Positions 47,981 through 58,282 of a DNA stretch of 64,000 nucleotides are shown here, piece by piece. Numbering within the stretch: the first letter of the stretch is position 1; every line of letters starts with the position of its first letter. Under the pieces are notes generated by a model. The model saw only the letters and a list, made by a program, of their open reading frames with translations, had not been told where the DNA came from and made no database searches. A program made the translations under genes and the position numbers. This stretch comes from Rhodococcus oxybenzonivorans (GTDB lineage: Bacteria > Actinomycetota > Actinomycetes > Mycobacteriales > Mycobacteriaceae): positions 4,154,001 to 4,218,000 of the forward strand of contig NZ_CP021354.1 in NCBI RefSeq assembly GCF_003130705.1, read 5' to 3'.

Positions 47981-49711
47981 CTGTTCGTTGGCGGCCGCCG
48001 TCGAGGAACCGTTGCGGATTTCGACGATCGGCAGCACCAGCGCTGCGGGCGCGTCGGCGGGAACCACCGGCGCGGTCGGCGGCACCGGGTTCAGGCGGCG
48101 GTATCCCTCACCCTGGGCGGGGCGTAAGTCCTTCTCACCCTTGTTCGGCCACAGCGACGCTGCCCGCTCTGCCTGCGCCGAAATGGTCAGCGACGGGTTC
48201 ACCCCCAGGTTCGCCGACACCGCGGCACCATCGACCACGCTGAGCGTCGGGTATCCCCACACGCGGTGGTAGGGGTCGATGACACCGTGCTCGGGGTCCG
48301 AGGCGATCGTGCAGCCACCGAGGAAGTGCGCCGTGAGCGGAATGTTGAACACATCACCCCACGTGCCTCCCGCGCGGCCGTCGATCTTCTCCGCGATGCG
48401 CCTCGTGGCCTCGTTGCCCGCAGGAATCCAGCTGGGGTTCGGCTCTCCGTGACCCTGTTTGCTCGTGAACTTGCGCCGGCCGAACAGACCCTTCTTGGTG
48501 TACGTCGTGATGGAGTTGTCGAGATTCTGCATCACGAGCGCAATGATGGTGCGCTCACTCCACCGGTACGGGGTGAGCACCTTCAACGCCTTCGGGTCCT
48601 TCGCGAGCTCCCTGAGGAACGTCATCCACCGTCGGCCGCCTCCGTCGGTCAGGAGCGTCTGCAGCAGCGCCATCGAGTTCGAACCCTTGCCGTAGCGCAC
48701 GGGCTCGACGTGGGTGTCCGAGGTGGGATGGAACGACGACGTGATCGCGACGCCCTTGGTCAACTCCAGCGCGGGATCGACCTTGTTCTTGGCCGCGCCG
48801 AGAATCGACTCCGAGTTGGTACGGGTCAGCACACCCAGCTGATCGGAAATCTTCGGGAGCGCCCCCGTCTCCTTCTGATCGAACAGCAGGTGCTGCGTAC
48901 CCCACGTTCCGGCGGCCAGCACGACCTGGGCAGCCGTGTACGTCTTGCACTTGCGGTTCTTGACCGGACCGGTCCGCCGGGTGAAGACGTCCCAAGTGCC
49001 GTCCGACGCCTCCCGCAGACCGGTGACCGTCGTCATCGGGATGATGTCGGCGCCCGCCTTCTCGGCAAGACCGAGGTAGTTCTTCAGCAGGGTGTTCTTG
49101 GCACCGTGCCGGCAGCCGGTCATACATTCACCGCATTCGATGCACCCGGTGCGGTCGGGGCCCACGCCGCCGAAGTAGGGGTCGGGCACCGTCTTGCCCG
49201 GCTCACCGAAGAACACGCCGACCGGAGTCTGGATGAACGTGTCACCCGCCCCCATGTCCTCGGCCACCGACTTGATGATCTCGTCGGCCGGCGTCATGTG
49301 CGGGTTCTGAACCACGCCGAGCATCTTCCGGGCCTGGTCGTAGTAGGGGCTGAGCTCGTCGTACCAGTCGGTGATGTGCGCCCACTGCCGGTCCTGGAAG
49401 AAAGAGGCGGGCGGCTTGTAGAGCGTGTTGGCGTAATTGAGCGATCCGCCGCCCACTCCGGCGCCCGCGAGGATCAGGCAGTCGCGCAGGAGGTGAACCC
49501 GCTGGATGCCGAAAAGTCCCAGCGCAGGTGCCCAGAGGAACTTCTTCAGGTCCCAGCTGGTCTTGGCGAAGTCGGCATCGGCATAACGCCGGCCGGCTTC
49601 GAGGATGCCGACCTTGTATCCCTTCTCCACCAGCCGGAGCGCGGTGACGCTGCCACCGAATCCGGACCCGACGATGAGAACGTCATAGTCCGTCGCGCGT
49701 TGCTTCTTCAT
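47933..49711 (-). CDS. choD: Cholesterol oxidase, GMC family, intracellular
   Basis: FAD-dependent GMC oxidoreductase of the ChoD type, expected to oxidise 3-beta-hydroxysterols. The 592-residue protein has the FAD motif VLIVGSGFGGSVTALRL (residues 12-28), GAGVGGGSLNYANTLY and the C-terminal HFLGGCTIASD. It lacks a signal peptide. The ATG at 49711 has GGAGG upstream. The C-terminal 30 residues contain a short repeat from an expanding tandem array. A CRP-like palindrome lies 53 bases upstream. Cholesterol oxidase activity of ChoD homologues has been questioned, so the substrate is a prediction. Confidence 0.88.
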   Translation of the reverse strand: MKKQRATDYDVLIVGSGFGGSVTALRLVEKGYKVGILEAGRRYADADFAKTSWDLKKFLWAPALGLFGIQRVHLLRDCLILAGAGVGGGSLNYANTLYKPPASFFQDRQWAHITDWYDELSPYYDQARKMLGVVQNPHMTPADEIIKSVAEDMGAGDTFIQTPVGVFFGEPGKTVPDPYFGGVGPDRTGCIECGECMTGCRHGAKNTLLKNYLGLAEKAGADIIPMTTVTGLREASDGTWDVFTRRTGPVKNRKCKTYTAAQVVLAAGTWGTQHLLFDQKETGALPKISDQLGVLTRTNSESILGAAKNKVDPALELTKGVAITSSFHPTSDTHVEPVRYGKGSNSMALLQTLLTDGGGRRWMTFLRELAKDPKALKVLTPYRWSERTIIALVMQNLDNSITTYTKKGLFGRRKFTSKQGHGEPNPSWIPAGNEATRRIAEKIDGRAGGTWGDVFNIPLTAHFLGGCTIASDPEHGVIDPYHRVWGYPTLSVVDGAAVSANLGVNPSLTISAQAERAASLWPNKGEKDLRPAQGEGYRRLNPVPPTAPVVPADAPAALVLPIVEIRNGSSTAAANEQGVTQNPGVAQSHGVA

Positions 49712-49763
49712 CCTCGACCTCCACCGAACCTGGGTTATTACTCGCCAGTATGCACCCCAGCGC

Positions 49764-49779
49764 TGTGACAGCTGCCACA
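49764..49779. promoter_or_regulatory. CRP-like palindrome upstream of choD
   Basis: TGTGACAGCTGCCACA matches the recalled mycobacterial CRP consensus TGTGA-N6-TCACA with one mismatch. It lies 53 bases upstream of the choD ATG. A second inverted repeat, GTTAC-N7-GTAAC, follows at 49783-49799. Confidence 0.5.
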
Positions 49780-49836
49780 AGGGTTACCTTAACTGTAACG
49801 ATTGGTATCAGGAACGGCAGGCACCAGCACAAGAAA

Positions 49837-49890
49837 ATCGCCCAATGCCGCACCGGTGCTGTCGAACTACACCGAAGGGCATTGGGCGAT
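49837..49890 (-). terminator. Terminator after guaB3
   Basis: The arms at 49837-49849 and 49878-49890 pair perfectly over 13 bp, with an inner GCACCGGTGC palindrome in the loop. Reading the minus strand, the stem is followed by TTTTCTT. It lies 26 bases beyond the guaB3 stop. Confidence 0.85.
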
Positions 49891-49915
49891 GAGAAAAAGT
49901 GGAGCGGACGAGGCC

Positions 49916-51055
49916 CTACGCGCGGACCGTCAAGCCCACCTTCTGGAATTCCTTGAGGTCCGAGTAGCCGGACTTCGCCATGGATCTGCGCAGGCCGCCG
50001 ACGAAGTTCAGAGAACCGTACGGATCGTTCGACGGGCCCGCGAGGACCTGGTCGAGCGACGGTCGTTCGCCGAAGGACACCGGCAGCATCGTGCCACGGG
50101 GAACCGACGGATGGGCTGCCGCCGACGGCCAGTACCAGCCGCCGCCGGGTGCTTCGGCCGCGACCGCGAGCGGCGCACCCAGCACCGCTGCGTCCGCACC
50201 ACAGGCGATCGCCTTGGCGAGGTCACCCGAAGACGCGATGTCCCCGTCCGCGATGACATGGACGTACCGCCCACCGGTCTCGTCGAGGTAGTCACGTCGA
50301 GCGGCCGCTGCGTCGGCAATGGCGGTGGCCATGGGAAGACCGATGCCGAGCACTTCACCGGTGGTAGTAGCCCCCTCCGTGGAGCCGTACCCGACGATGA
50401 CACCCGCCGCTCCCGTGCGCATCAGGTGGAGCGCGGTGCGGTGATCGCTCACCCCACCGGCCACGACGGGAACGTCCAGCTCGGAGATGAACGTCTTGAG
50501 GTTGAGCGGCTCACTGTCGCCGTGGGCGACGTGCTCGGCGGAGATGATCGTGCCGTGGACGACGAGGAGGTCGATGCCGGCCTCGATCAGATGCGGAGTC
50601 AGCGCACGCGCATTCTGGGGGCTTACCCGCACAGCGGTGGTGACCCCGGAGTCACGGACCTGCGCCACCGCGGCAGCGAGCAGGTTCGGCTGCAGCGGCG
50701 CAGCATGCAGTTCCTGCAGCTTCCGGATGGGAGCTTCGACGTCGACGTCCGATTCCGCGATGGCGACGAGCTCGGCGAGTTTCGCCTCGACATCGGCGTG
50801 GCGGCCCCACAGTCCTTCACCGTTGATGACACCGAGACCACCACGCTTGCCCAGCTCGATCGCGAACGCCGGCGACACCAGCGCGTCGGTGGGATGCGCG
50901 AGCACGGGAATGTCGAAGCGGTAGGCATCGAGCTGCCAGGACGTGGACACCTCCTTGGAGGAGCGCGTCCGCCGGGAGGGGACGATGTCGATGTCGTCCA
51001 GCTCATAGGTTCGTCGGGCTGTTCGGCCCATGCCGATCTCAACGAGGTCGCGCAC
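49916..51055 (-). CDS. guaB3: GuaB3-family IMP dehydrogenase-like protein
   Basis: A 379-residue TIM-barrel protein of the GuaB3 family, similar to GuaB but shorter and without the two CBS domains. Conserved parts include VEIGMGRTARRTYELDDI, VVHGTIISAEH and GVIVGYGSTEGATTTGEVLG. The catalytic Cys loop of GuaB (GPGSICTTR) has no equivalent Cys here. Some GuaB3 proteins are now described as GMP reductases; the reaction in this lineage is not settled. It lies directly after guaB with 26 bases between them. GTG start at 51055. Confidence 0.85.
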   Translation of the reverse strand: MRDLVEIGMGRTARRTYELDDIDIVPSRRTRSSKEVSTSWQLDAYRFDIPVLAHPTDALVSPAFAIELGKRGGLGVINGEGLWGRHADVEAKLAELVAIAESDVDVEAPIRKLQELHAAPLQPNLLAAAVAQVRDSGVTTAVRVSPQNARALTPHLIEAGIDLLVVHGTIISAEHVAHGDSEPLNLKTFISELDVPVVAGGVSDHRTALHLMRTGAAGVIVGYGSTEGATTTGEVLGIGLPMATAIADAAAARRDYLDETGGRYVHVIADGDIASSGDLAKAIACGADAAVLGAPLAVAAEAPGGGWYWPSAAAHPSVPRGTMLPVSFGERPSLDQVLAGPSNDPYGSLNFVGGLRRSMAKSGYSDLKEFQKVGLTVRA

Positions 51056-51081
51056 GCGCGCCCCTTTCTCGTGACTGGTTG

Positions 51082-52719
<1,638 letters not shown>

Positions 52720-52824
52720 TCAGACCATGGTATCGGCTCGCCGGGATCCTCATGCGAGCCCACCCACGCTGGGCCTACGCCGAACGGCTGGCGCAGACCG
52801 GCCTGACCTGCGTACCGTGGTGCT

Positions 52825-53229
52825 GTGCGCGATCAACTGCCTCCCGGTCTGCCCCCGGACCCCTTTGCCGGCGACCCCGCCGACCCGTCCGCAGCTCTCG
52901 ATGCGATCGAACCGGGCCAGCCACTCGACCCCCACGAGCGACTCGCTGTGGAGGAAGACCTGGCCGACCTCGCCGTATACGAGGCTTTGCTGGCCCATCG
53001 CGGGATTCGTGGCCTCGTCGTGTGCTGTGAAGACTGTCAGCAGGATCACTATCACGACTGGGACATGCTCCGGGCCAACCTCCTCCAGCTCCTCGTGGAC
53101 GGCACCGTCCGGCCACACGAGCCTGCCTACGACCCGACACCTGAGGCGTACGTCACCTGGGACTACTGCCGCGGCTACGCCGACGCCTCGATGAACGACG
53201 CTCTGCACGGTGACGGCTTCGACGCCTGA
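52825..53229 (+). CDS. DUF5319 protein
   Basis: A 134-residue acidic protein matching the actinobacterial DUF5319 family (Rv3412-like) by size, position between guaB and the sigD locus, and the block VVCCEDCQQDHYHDWDMLR. The Cys and His cluster there suggests metal binding. Function unknown. GTG start at 52825, and a strong hairpin follows the stop. Confidence 0.8.
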   Translation: MRDQLPPGLPPDPFAGDPADPSAALDAIEPGQPLDPHERLAVEEDLADLAVYEALLAHRGIRGLVVCCEDCQQDHYHDWDMLRANLLQLLVDGTVRPHEPAYDPTPEAYVTWDYCRGYADASMNDALHGDGFDA

Positions 53230-53251
53230 CCCGAATCACCCGTAGACGCAG

Positions 53252-53284
53252 CTGTGGCCCGACACGCGAAGTGTCGGGCCACAG
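53252..53284. terminator. Convergent terminator between DUF5319 and rsdA
   Basis: CTGTGGCCCGACAC (53252-53265) pairs perfectly with GTGTCGGGCCACAG (53271-53284) around GCGAA, extended outward by G-U pairs. It serves both converging genes. Confidence 0.88.
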
Positions 53285-53312
53285 TTGTGTGCGCCGGTAA
53301 CAGCGCACCATG

Positions 53313-54326
53313 TCAGCTGGTGGGGGGCGGAAGCACCGGGACGGTGGTCGTGGTGGGCAAGGGCACCGTCGACTGCTGCTGTTGCTGCGTCGGCGGCACA
53401 AAAGTCGGGAGATCGTCCGTCGGCTGTGTGGGAACCAACATGATCGTCGGATCGACCGTGGACGGCGGCGGAGGCTCGGTCTGCGGCAGTTGAGGCAACT
53501 GCGGCAATGGAATCGGGGGGAGTCCCGGCAACTGGAGGTCGGTGCTCGGCAGAGTAGTTCCTGGCTGCGGTTCGACGCCCGGCAACGTGGTGCCCGGCAG
53601 TCCTGGCAGCGACGTCGGCAGCTGAGTGGTCAGAGCGGGCGCGTCCGTCGTGGTCGTACCGGGTGCGGGCGCCTGCGCGGTCGTGGTGGGTGCAATCTCG
53701 GCCAGCTGGGCTGCGAGTTTTGCACGCCAGACCTCGAGTTCGCGCCGCTGGTCGGCATCGCGGATGCCGCCGGCCCGGTCGGCCGCGTTGTCGAGCAGGT
53801 TCTTGACGGACTCGGCGTCGCCGGTCGCGAGCATGCGCTCGGCTTCCTGCAGCTGTGACGTGGTGTCGATCTGCGCCACCGTCGAATCGGCCTGCTGGCT
53901 GAAGACCACCGATTTGACGCTCCACAGCGGATCGCCCGGTTCGGCGTTGTAGGAGAAAATGGTGGCGCCGCCCATCACGACCGCGATCGCTGCGGCAGCG
54001 CCCGCGATCGGCCGTAGTAGACGCAACTTGCCGCGAGCGGCGCTCCGGGCTTCGCGAGCATCCGCCTCATCCATGGCCGCGATGACGTCGTCGAGCAGCG
54101 GCCCGTCCGGCATCGATGTCGCGACGATGTCTGCACGCCAATTCGCGAGCAGGAGTGCCAGCTCGTATTGCTCCGGCGAATCCGTCGCAACAGGACCACC
54201 ACCGGCGATTGCGTCGATCAGTGCATCGTCACGGCGCACTGCCGCAACGTCCACTGGTGCGTCGCCGCCTGGGAGATCGGCATCGGGATTGCCGATCCGC
54301 TTGTTTCCCCTAGCCAAACCTCTCAC
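53313..54326 (-). CDS. rsdA: Anti-sigma-D factor, RsdA-like
   Basis: A 337-residue single-pass membrane anti-sigma factor. The cytosolic N-terminus with the SigD-binding helix region (about residues 30-70, ELALLLANWRADIV) is followed by a membrane helix at 105-125. The exported part is a coiled segment and a long Pro/Thr-rich tail containing a QQQQQ run and ending PVLPPPTS. In mycobacteria RsdA is degraded by regulated proteolysis to release SigD. It overlaps the sigD 3' end by 17 bases. Start GTG 54326. Confidence 0.85.
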   Translation of the reverse strand: MRGLARGNKRIGNPDADLPGGDAPVDVAAVRRDDALIDAIAGGGPVATDSPEQYELALLLANWRADIVATSMPDGPLLDDVIAAMDEADAREARSAARGKLRLLRPIAGAAAAIAVVMGGATIFSYNAEPGDPLWSVKSVVFSQQADSTVAQIDTTSQLQEAERMLATGDAESVKNLLDNAADRAGGIRDADQRRELEVWRAKLAAQLAEIAPTTTAQAPAPGTTTTDAPALTTQLPTSLPGLPGTTLPGVEPQPGTTLPSTDLQLPGLPPIPLPQLPQLPQTEPPPPSTVDPTIMLVPTQPTDDLPTFVPPTQQQQQSTVPLPTTTTVPVLPPPTS

Positions 54327-54888
54327 CTGCCTTTGTCACTTCTTTTTTCAGTTTCGCGATAGCTCGGTGTTGAGCTACGCGGACAGCTCCCGCGGTACTA
54401 CCCACGGCCGCGGCCGTCTCCTCTGCCGACATTCCGACCACGAGGCGGAGGATCAAGATCTCCCGGTGCTTCTCCGGCAGCGTGCTGAGCAGATCGTTCA
54501 TCTGCCTGCTCGCTTCCGAATCGAGCGCCCTCTGTTCGGGTCCGTCATCGTTGGCTACGACATCCGGTACTTCGGCGACCGGTTCCGATTTGTTACGTGC
54601 GGAGTTCCGATGCGCGTCTGCGACCTTGTGTGCGGCGATCCCGTAGACGAATGCCATGAAAGGCCGTCCCTGGTCCTCGTAGCGAGGTAAGGCGGTCATC
54701 ACGGCGAGGCACACTTCCTGTGCCACGTCATCCGCGGAGAGTTGTCCTCTCTCCGCAGCACCGACCCTGGCTCTGCAGTAGCGCACAACCAGGGGCCGAA
54801 TGTTTTCCAGGACCAGAGCTAAAGCGGCCCGGTCGCCCTGCGTTGCAGCGGCGACAGCGGAGTCCAACTCCTCGCTCGTATTAGTCAT
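54310..54888 (-). CDS. sigD: Sigma factor SigD (ECF type)
   Basis: A 192-residue ECF sigma factor from the ATG at 54888 (MTNTSEELDSAV). Sigma2 has SADDVAQEVCLAVMTALPRY and FVYGIAAHKVADAHR. Sigma4 has LPEKHREILILRLVVGMSAEE and a helix-turn-helix with VGSTAGAVRVAQHRA. Position next to rsdA and whiB3, and similarity to mycobacterial SigD, support the name. It is cotranscribed with rsdA, whose start overlaps its end. Confidence 0.92.
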   Translation of the reverse strand: MTNTSEELDSAVAAATQGDRAALALVLENIRPLVVRYCRARVGAAERGQLSADDVAQEVCLAVMTALPRYEDQGRPFMAFVYGIAAHKVADAHRNSARNKSEPVAEVPDVVANDDGPEQRALDSEASRQMNDLLSTLPEKHREILILRLVVGMSAEETAAAVGSTAGAVRVAQHRAIAKLKKEVTKAGERFG

Positions 54889-55036
54889 CGTCCGTGAATA
54901 TCCTGGCGTTACAGTGGCACCTCCCCCGATGGGTGTGCTCCCGCTCTCAGCGGAACACTTAAAGGGTAACGGTGCGGACCGAGCGGTATTCGCCCGGATT
55001 CGCCCGGAAGCGCCCCTGGACGTCCGACCAGGACCA

Positions 55037-55894
55037 TCACCGCCGGAAGTGTCCGCCGCGGCCCGCGAGGATCTCCTCACAGTCTTCGCGTGCCTGCTGT
55101 GCGCGCGGATCGCCGGTCACGCCGGCGAGCAACATGGCAGCGGCCCACTTCAGGGGTATCAGACCGTGTCGTTCACATCCCTCGAGTACTTCGGCGGCGA
55201 GGTGCGCAGCCGGTCCGGAATCGGATTCCCCTGTCATCGATGCGCTACGGAGCAGTTGGGATTTCAGGTGGTGGCGGACCGAACCGACGTGCGCCGAAAT
55301 TTCTGCCGCGGCCACGGCGTGGCGGCGCGCCGACGAGAAGTCGGCGCCCGCCAGGAAGAGTTCGGCGCTCACCCAATGCAACCGGACGTGCTGTCGCCAG
55401 AGACTCCCGGTGTCGTCCGTATCCGCGCCTTCCCTCCCGAGGTGCTGTCCACAGCGATCGAGTAGACGCCATCCCAGGGCCAGGCGTCCGCATCCCAGTG
55501 CGTCGGCGGCGAGCCCGGTGAGCGCATCGCACCGTGCCGCCAGCTCGGCGAGCGCACTCCCCGCCGCGGGGTCGGCCGGTCCGCCGCCGATCAGGGCGAG
55601 CGCCCGGCCGTCGAGACCGGACGCGGCCCGGTGGTCCCCCAGCTGCCGTAACAACGAGGCTTGCGTGCTCCAGGCCAGGGATGCGACCGCCGGACCGGCC
55701 TGCCGGTCGCGGGTGATGTCCGTGAGCTCCGCCCGCGCCCTGCTGTAGCGGCCTTGACCACCCAGCGCCACCGCCCGCATCCACCGCTCGACGGGACGCG
55801 TGGACGTCGGTAGCGGGTGCCGTCCCGGATCGGCGCCGAACGCCGCGCCGGTCAAGATTTTTGTGATGTCGATGTGGCGACTAGTGGTGGGCAC
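55037..55894 (-). CDS. Conserved helical-repeat (TPR-like) protein
   Basis: A 285-residue alpha-helical protein with no membrane segment, matching the position of Rv3415c between sigD and whiB3. The helix-turn-helix repeats (RAVALGGQGRYSRARAELTD, ASLLRQLGDHRAASGLDGRA) look TPR-like. No catalytic motif is visible. It may be a scaffold in the SigD/WhiB3 region, but nothing in the sequence shows this. The 148 bases to sigD hold a promoter region. Confidence 0.72.
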   Translation of the reverse strand: MPTTSRHIDITKILTGAAFGADPGRHPLPTSTRPVERWMRAVALGGQGRYSRARAELTDITRDRQAGPAVASLAWSTQASLLRQLGDHRAASGLDGRALALIGGGPADPAAGSALAELAARCDALTGLAADALGCGRLALGWRLLDRCGQHLGREGADTDDTGSLWRQHVRLHWVSAELFLAGADFSSARRHAVAAAEISAHVGSVRHHLKSQLLRSASMTGESDSGPAAHLAAEVLEGCERHGLIPLKWAAAMLLAGVTGDPRAQQAREDCEEILAGRGGHFRR

Positions 55895-55927
55895 GACCGC
55901 ATCCTGTCACCACTGCGCCGGGGCTGG

Positions 55928-56944
55928 TCAGATGAGTGCGGTGACGGCGTCGACGGCGTCACCCAGATTCCCGACCGACTTCACCGACCGGGGCAGATGT
56001 GTCGCTGCGGCCCCGGGTCCGGCCGCCAGCAATGCAAGTCCACTGCGGCGACGTCGGATGGCGCGCGAGAGAGATGCCACGTCACAGTCTCCCGGCGGCA
56101 GCCAGAGCATGATCACGTCCGGTTCCGCGTTCGTCACGGACGCGAGTAGCGCGGTGCGGCCCACCGGCCTCGAGGTGCGGACGTCGACCGACGCCGTGGC
56201 CAGCGCGGCGCCGAGCGCGCGGAACCCGAGGTCGTGCGCGATTGACGGCCGTCGAAAGTCGAGGGTGGTGGGGACGTCCACGAGCAGTACCCGTCCGCCG
56301 ACGGCGATCGGGGCGTCGAGTGTCATCGTCGACAGGATGCCCGTCATGCATTCGACGAAGGCACGACAGTTCACTGCGGCGGCGTCCGAGTTCCGCCCCT
56401 CGTTCGCCCAGTCGAGGACCGGGACGAGCACGGCCTCCCACACGGCAGGCAAACCGCGCTCGGCGGCGGCGCGGGAAACGATGCGGTGGATCGTGACGAT
56501 GTCGCGCGCGATCAAGGCCCTCGACAGATTCCGCACTGCAGGCTCGGCGTCTTCGAGGACGGAAATCGCGGCCGAAAAGTGCGACGAGTTTGTTTTGCCT
56601 TCGTTTACAGAGTTGTCACCCAGAATTTGCGGAGAACTCGTCTGTTCCGAATTCGACGAATATGTAGCTATTGCGTTAATCGCATATCTCGCAGCCTCGG
56701 CCGGGCTCGCCCCCTCGTCGAGTGCTTGCTGCATACACTCCAGTCGAGCCACATCCCGCGGTGTGTATCGGCGGTGACTGCCGTGAGCATGCGCGGACGG
56801 CCCGATCCCATAACGACGGTCCCAGGTGCGCAGTGTCGACGGCGCCACGCCAAGCCGTCTGGCCAGGGCTGATACCGCCATCGCCGGCTCGCTGCCGACA
56901 GGATCGGCAGCGTGCTGAGCGTCGGACTCCGCTGACTGGGGCAC
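55928..56944 (-). CDS. MerR-type regulator (CarA/LitR-like)
   Basis: A 338-residue regulator with an N-terminal MerR helix-turn-helix (about residues 23-65, ALARRLGVAPSTLRTWDRR). The C-terminus resembles the helical and Rossmann-like domains of CarH/LitR proteins. The cobalamin-binding D-x-H-x-x-G signature of photosensory CarH is not visible, so B12 or light sensing is doubtful. It is divergent from whiB3, the arrangement known in mycobacteria. Confidence 0.75.
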   Translation of the reverse strand: MPQSAESDAQHAADPVGSEPAMAVSALARRLGVAPSTLRTWDRRYGIGPSAHAHGSHRRYTPRDVARLECMQQALDEGASPAEAARYAINAIATYSSNSEQTSSPQILGDNSVNEGKTNSSHFSAAISVLEDAEPAVRNLSRALIARDIVTIHRIVSRAAAERGLPAVWEAVLVPVLDWANEGRNSDAAAVNCRAFVECMTGILSTMTLDAPIAVGGRVLLVDVPTTLDFRRPSIAHDLGFRALGAALATASVDVRTSRPVGRTALLASVTNAEPDVIMLWLPPGDCDVASLSRAIRRRRSGLALLAAGPGAAATHLPRSVKSVGNLGDAVDAVTALI

Positions 56945-57039
56945 CCCGCCATCGTTACCTGTGACCTATGGTCTTTCAACCCGAAACCGAATCACGGACC
57001 GGCCGGAATGTAAATATTTCCCAGGTTAACTTTCAGTTT

Positions 57040-57060
57040 GTGGGATATGTAAATTCCCAC
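57040..57060. promoter_or_regulatory. Inverted repeat between merR and whiB3
   Basis: GTGGGA (57040-57045) and TCCCAC (57055-57060) form a perfect repeat with 9 bases between, upstream of the whiB3 -35 hexamer. It could bind the divergent MerR protein. Confidence 0.4.
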
Positions 57061-57072
57061 TGTGAACAACTA

Positions 57073-57102
57073 TTGACGCGATTTCCAAAACGACTCTACG
57101 GT
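57073..57102 (+). promoter_or_regulatory. Predicted whiB3 promoter
   Basis: TTGACG (57073-57078) and TACGGT (57097-57102) are separated by 18 bases, resembling a housekeeping promoter. The transcript would have a 5' leader of about 80 bases with a 7-bp hairpin (57148-57167) just before the ribosome-binding site. Confidence 0.45.
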
Positions 57103-57186
57103 TAGCGACGTGAAAGATTAGCGGCTTGAACATCGAGCCCACGGTCCGCTCGCCGCCCGAGGCGAGCTTGCAGCTAAGGAGTCCAT

Positions 57187-57480
57187 ATGCCTGCACCCAA
57201 CCACCTCCCCGGTCCGAACGCCGATATCTGGGATTGGCAGATGCACGGACTGTGCCGCGGAGTCGACTCCTCGATGTTCTTCCATCCCGACGGCGAGCGT
57301 GGGCGGGCGCGAGCACAGCGGGAGACCCGTGCCAAGGAGATGTGCCGCCGCTGCCCCGTCCTCGCACAATGCAGAAATCATGCGCTGAGCGTGTCCGAGC
57401 CATACGGAATCTGGGGCGGAATGTCCGAGACCGAGCGTGAAATGCATGCGCGGCACCGCCGCGGACGTATCGCGGTCTGA
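57187..57480 (+). CDS. whiB3: WhiB-family redox regulator WhiB3
   Basis: A 97-residue iron-sulfur transcription factor. Four cluster cysteines are C23, C53, C56 and C62, in GLCRG and CRRCPVLAQC. The G(I/V)WGG turn is at GIWGGMSE, followed by a basic tail RHRRGR. AAGGAG lies 6-7 bases before the ATG. Location next to sigD-rsdA and the Rv3415c-like gene fits WhiB3, which responds to NO and redox stress and partners with the housekeeping sigma factor. Confidence 0.92.
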   Translation: MPAPNHLPGPNADIWDWQMHGLCRGVDSSMFFHPDGERGRARAQRETRAKEMCRRCPVLAQCRNHALSVSEPYGIWGGMSETEREMHARHRRGRIAV

Positions 57481-57500
57481 CGCGCCGGACGGACCGACCC

Positions 57501-57532
57501 CGGAACCCCTCGTCCACGGGCGGGGGGTTCCG
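57501..57532 (+). terminator. Terminator after whiB3
   Basis: CGGAACCCC (57501-57509) pairs perfectly with GGGGTTCCG (57524-57532), 20 bases beyond the whiB3 stop. Confidence 0.75.
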
Positions 57533-57612
57533 TGCATCACACACCCGGCCCGATCACCCATCCACATCGATGCCGTCTCCGAATGCCTACCGGCTGGAGG
57601 AGATGACCGGAC

Positions 57613-58281
57613 ATGCACGCTACCGTGGTGCTCGATGAAGCGAGACGAGCGTTCGTGACCCACAACGAGGGCATCTCACCGGCCGAAGATCTGTGCCCGG
57701 TGGGCTCTGCCGATGCCGCTACAGTGCGTGCCACCGAGCACGCGGAACTTCGTGACGCGATGGTCCGCGTTGCGCGCGGTGATACCGAGGCCTTCGCGGA
57801 GCTCTACGACCGCACGAGCGCCCGGGTCCACGGACTGGTCCTGCGTGTGCTGCGCGACCCCGGATACGCCGAGGAGACCACCCAGGAAGTGTTTCTTCAG
57901 GCATGGAACACCGCGTCGAATTTCGACCCGAGCCGCGGCTCGGTGATGTCCTGGCTGATGACGCTCGCCCACCGCCGGGCGGTCGACCGTGTGCGGTCCG
58001 AACAGGCGGCTACCGACCGTCAGGCGCTCTACGAGAGCACCTCCGTTTCGGGGCCGTTCGATCACGTCACCGAAGAGGTCACCCGCCGGCTCGAGCATCA
58101 ATCGGTACTCGAGTGCCTCGACACTCTCACTGCCACCCAACGCGAATCGGTCGCGATGGCGTATTACGACGGACGCACCTATCGAGAGGTCGCCGCTCAC
58201 CTGGGCGTCGCCCTGTCCACGGTGAAGACCCGTATACGTGACGGGTTGACGCGTCTTCGTGGATGCCTGGGAGGTCTGTGA
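57613..58281 (+). CDS. sigK: ECF sigma factor SigK
   Basis: A 222-residue ECF sigma factor closely resembling mycobacterial SigK. Sigma2 has GLVLRVLRDPGYAEETTQEV and SWLMTLAHRRAVDRVRSEQA. Sigma4 has LTATQRESVAMAYYDGRTYR and LSTVKTRIRDGLTRLR. The N-terminus is about 30 residues longer than usual, so an internal start is possible; GGAGG lies upstream of the ATG at 57613. It overlaps an anti-sigma gene immediately downstream, forming a sigK-rskA pair. Confidence 0.9.
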   Translation: MHATVVLDEARRAFVTHNEGISPAEDLCPVGSADAATVRATEHAELRDAMVRVARGDTEAFAELYDRTSARVHGLVLRVLRDPGYAEETTQEVFLQAWNTASNFDPSRGSVMSWLMTLAHRRAVDRVRSEQAATDRQALYESTSVSGPFDHVTEEVTRRLEHQSVLECLDTLTATQRESVAMAYYDGRTYREVAAHLGVALSTVKTRIRDGLTRLRGCLGGL

Positions 58282-58282
58282 G

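Noticed and set aside
46199..48127. A 642-codon plus-strand frame opposite guaA
   Set aside because: It is antisense to guaA and crosses the terminator; the protein has no family character.
49916..51055. A second true IMP dehydrogenase
   Set aside because: No CBS domains and no catalytic cysteine loop; it fits GuaB3.
55928..56944. A light-sensing B12-dependent CarH
   Set aside because: The cobalamin-binding His motif is not visible, so only a general MerR/CarA-like call is supported.
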